Origin: Hyunsoonleella flava
GTDB lineage: Bacteria; Bacteroidota; Bacteroidia; Flavobacteriales; Flavobacteriaceae
NCBI RefSeq assembly: GCF_004310325.1
Contig: NZ_SIRT01000016.1
Coordinates: forward strand, 1 to 64,000
Reading direction: 5' to 3'
Length of the DNA: 64,000 nucleotides
Positions 63,155 to 64,000 of the stretch are shown here, in pieces. Below the pieces are notes generated by a model. The model saw only the letters and a program-made list of their open reading frames with translations. It ran no database searches and had not been told where the DNA came from. Positions within the stretch are counted from its first letter, which is position 1; each line of letters opens with the position of its first letter. The translations under genes were made by a program, and so were the position numbers.

Positions 63155-64000
63155 TTACGGCCTGTTAGAAGGGTAATAGAGACCAAATAAGCCCAACATT
63201 GGACCAATTGCCAGAATAACAAAAAGATATCTTATATCCATTACTGCTATTAAGCTATTTAAGAGTTGAATACTTAGAATAGTAATTGCAAAACCAATTG
63301 AGTTTACGATGGTTAGGGCTGTACCCTTAACTTCTGGTTCAGCATGCTGTGCGACCAATGTTGAAAACAATGGGGAGTCGGCAATTATGGCCATTCCCCA
63401 AACTAGCAAAAAAACAAACCCCAATTGATGTATTACAAGAATAAAGAATAAAGGCGATAAAATACAGCAAGCACAAGACACCGCTAGTGCAATAGTCGCC
63501 AACTTTTTAGTTGCATATTTTTGGGATAGATATCCAGTAAGTATGCAACCCATGGCACCAATAACTATGACGGTAAAACTAACAAGTGAACTATCGAAAT
63601 TTATTAGTTTATGATGTAGCAAATAAGCATTCACCACCATAGGCAAAAAAGCCCAAAATGCATAAAGTTCCCACATATGACCAAAATACCCGAAGGCCGC
63701 GGCTCTGAATTTCGGTTGCTTAAATACTTTATAAACTATGGTAAAATCAAATTTTAACGCTGGTTTTCTGTAAGGGCCGTTTCTTACGAAACTCAAAATA
63801 AATAAACCGCCTAAAGTCGCCAATCCGGAAGTGATGTAAATTACAAAGCGCCATGATGGAAGACTTCCAATACTTTTAAGCAAATGAGGCAAAGAAGTAC
63901 CGATAACCAATGCACCCACTAGAAATCCAAGAGATTTTCCTAAGTTTTCTTTGAAATAATCCGCAGCTATTTTCATACCTACTGGATAAATTCCTGCCAA
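63155..64000 (-). CDS. MFS transporter, C-terminal part (cut by window end)
   Basis: 281 residues are visible, ending at the stop at 63155; the N-terminus lies beyond the right edge. Eight or nine hydrophobic helices remain, including MAGIYPVGMKIAADYF and LGFLVGALVIGTSLPHLLKS, FGYFGHMWELYAFWAFLP, and the final VIVIGAMGCILTGYLSQKYA region and closing helices. This fits a major facilitator of the sugar/nitrate/drug type; substrate unknown. Upstream helices are needed for finer naming. Confidence 0.75.
   Translation of the reverse strand: MAGIYPVGMKIAADYFKENLGKSLGFLVGALVIGTSLPHLLKSIGSLPSWRFVIYITSGLATLGGLFILSFVRNGPYRKPALKFDFTIVYKVFKQPKFRAAAFGYFGHMWELYAFWAFLPMVVNAYLLHHKLINFDSSLVSFTVIVIGAMGCILTGYLSQKYATKKLATIALAVSCACCILSPLFFILVIHQLGFVFLLVWGMAIIADSPLFSTLVAQHAEPEVKGTALTIVNSIGFAITILSIQLLNSLIAVMDIRYLFVILAIGPMLGLFGLYYPSNRP

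Overview
The window is chromosomal DNA of a member of the Flavobacteriaceae (Bacteroidota), probably marine. The evidence is low G+C, many SusC/TonB-type and DUF-only families restricted to that group (DUF3810, DUF3857, DUF5916, a DUF6146-like lipoprotein), an archaeal-type ProRS, lipoproteins with short lipoboxes, and promoters of the Bacteroidota form TTG-N17..22-TAnnTTTG. I cannot name the genus from sequence alone. About 60 protein genes, one tRNA (Glu, UUC) and one frameshifted gene are present. I see no rRNA, CRISPR array, transposase, integrase or prophage.

Layout. 1-4 kb: a DUF2141 secreted protein, an OxyR-type regulator, and a tRNA-Glu/rpsT unit followed by proS. 4-7 kb: an odd Trp/Gly- and Ser/Arg-rich lipoprotein and an OmpP1/FadL porin. 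7.4-11.8 kb: folE, cysS, yidD and an amidohydrolase lipoprotein. 11.8-13.8 kb: an accessory island of one gene, a DUF262 + Schlafen AlbA_2 fusion flanked by two palindromic elements in opposite orientation. 13.8-21.8 kb: peptidases (PepD, M48, S41), DUF3810, an RNA methyltransferase and smpB. 21.9-25.5 kb: a tight four-gene run (NTF2-like, S15 peptidase, PNPOx-like, TPMT-like). 25.5-29.6 kb: DUF2007, pcm, a Gfo/Idh oxidoreductase, 3-hydroxybutyryl-CoA dehydrogenase and YggS. 29.6-36.1 kb: exonuclease/GIY-YIG, DUF3857, K+ channel, miaA and argE. 36.1-41.9 kb: an EEP-family protein and topoisomerase IV (parC, parE) with a 43-codon ORF between the subunits. 42-49 kb: EamA transporter, SRPBCC, ychF, a CarboxypepD_reg-like protein, a GH26-like hydrolase, a frameshifted polysaccharide-lyase-like gene and a ferredoxin. 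49-54.4 kb: acyl-CoA reductase, serC, serA, DUF937 and two small envelope proteins. 54.4-57.8 kb: His-rich small protein, TonB receptor and lipoprotein, a probable uptake unit. 57.9-64 kb: small membrane protein, second folE, DUF5916, LolD-like ATPase, lipoprotein and a truncated MFS transporter.

Most of the window is conserved housekeeping and envelope sequence. The parts that stand out are the DUF262-AlbA_2 cassette at 11.8-13.8 kb, two genes with no ATG/GTG/TTG start able to supply their catalytic N-termini (the exonuclease behind a heptamer tandem repeat, and miaA), the small ORF inside the parE-parC unit, and several families of short dispersed repeats in the intergenic space.
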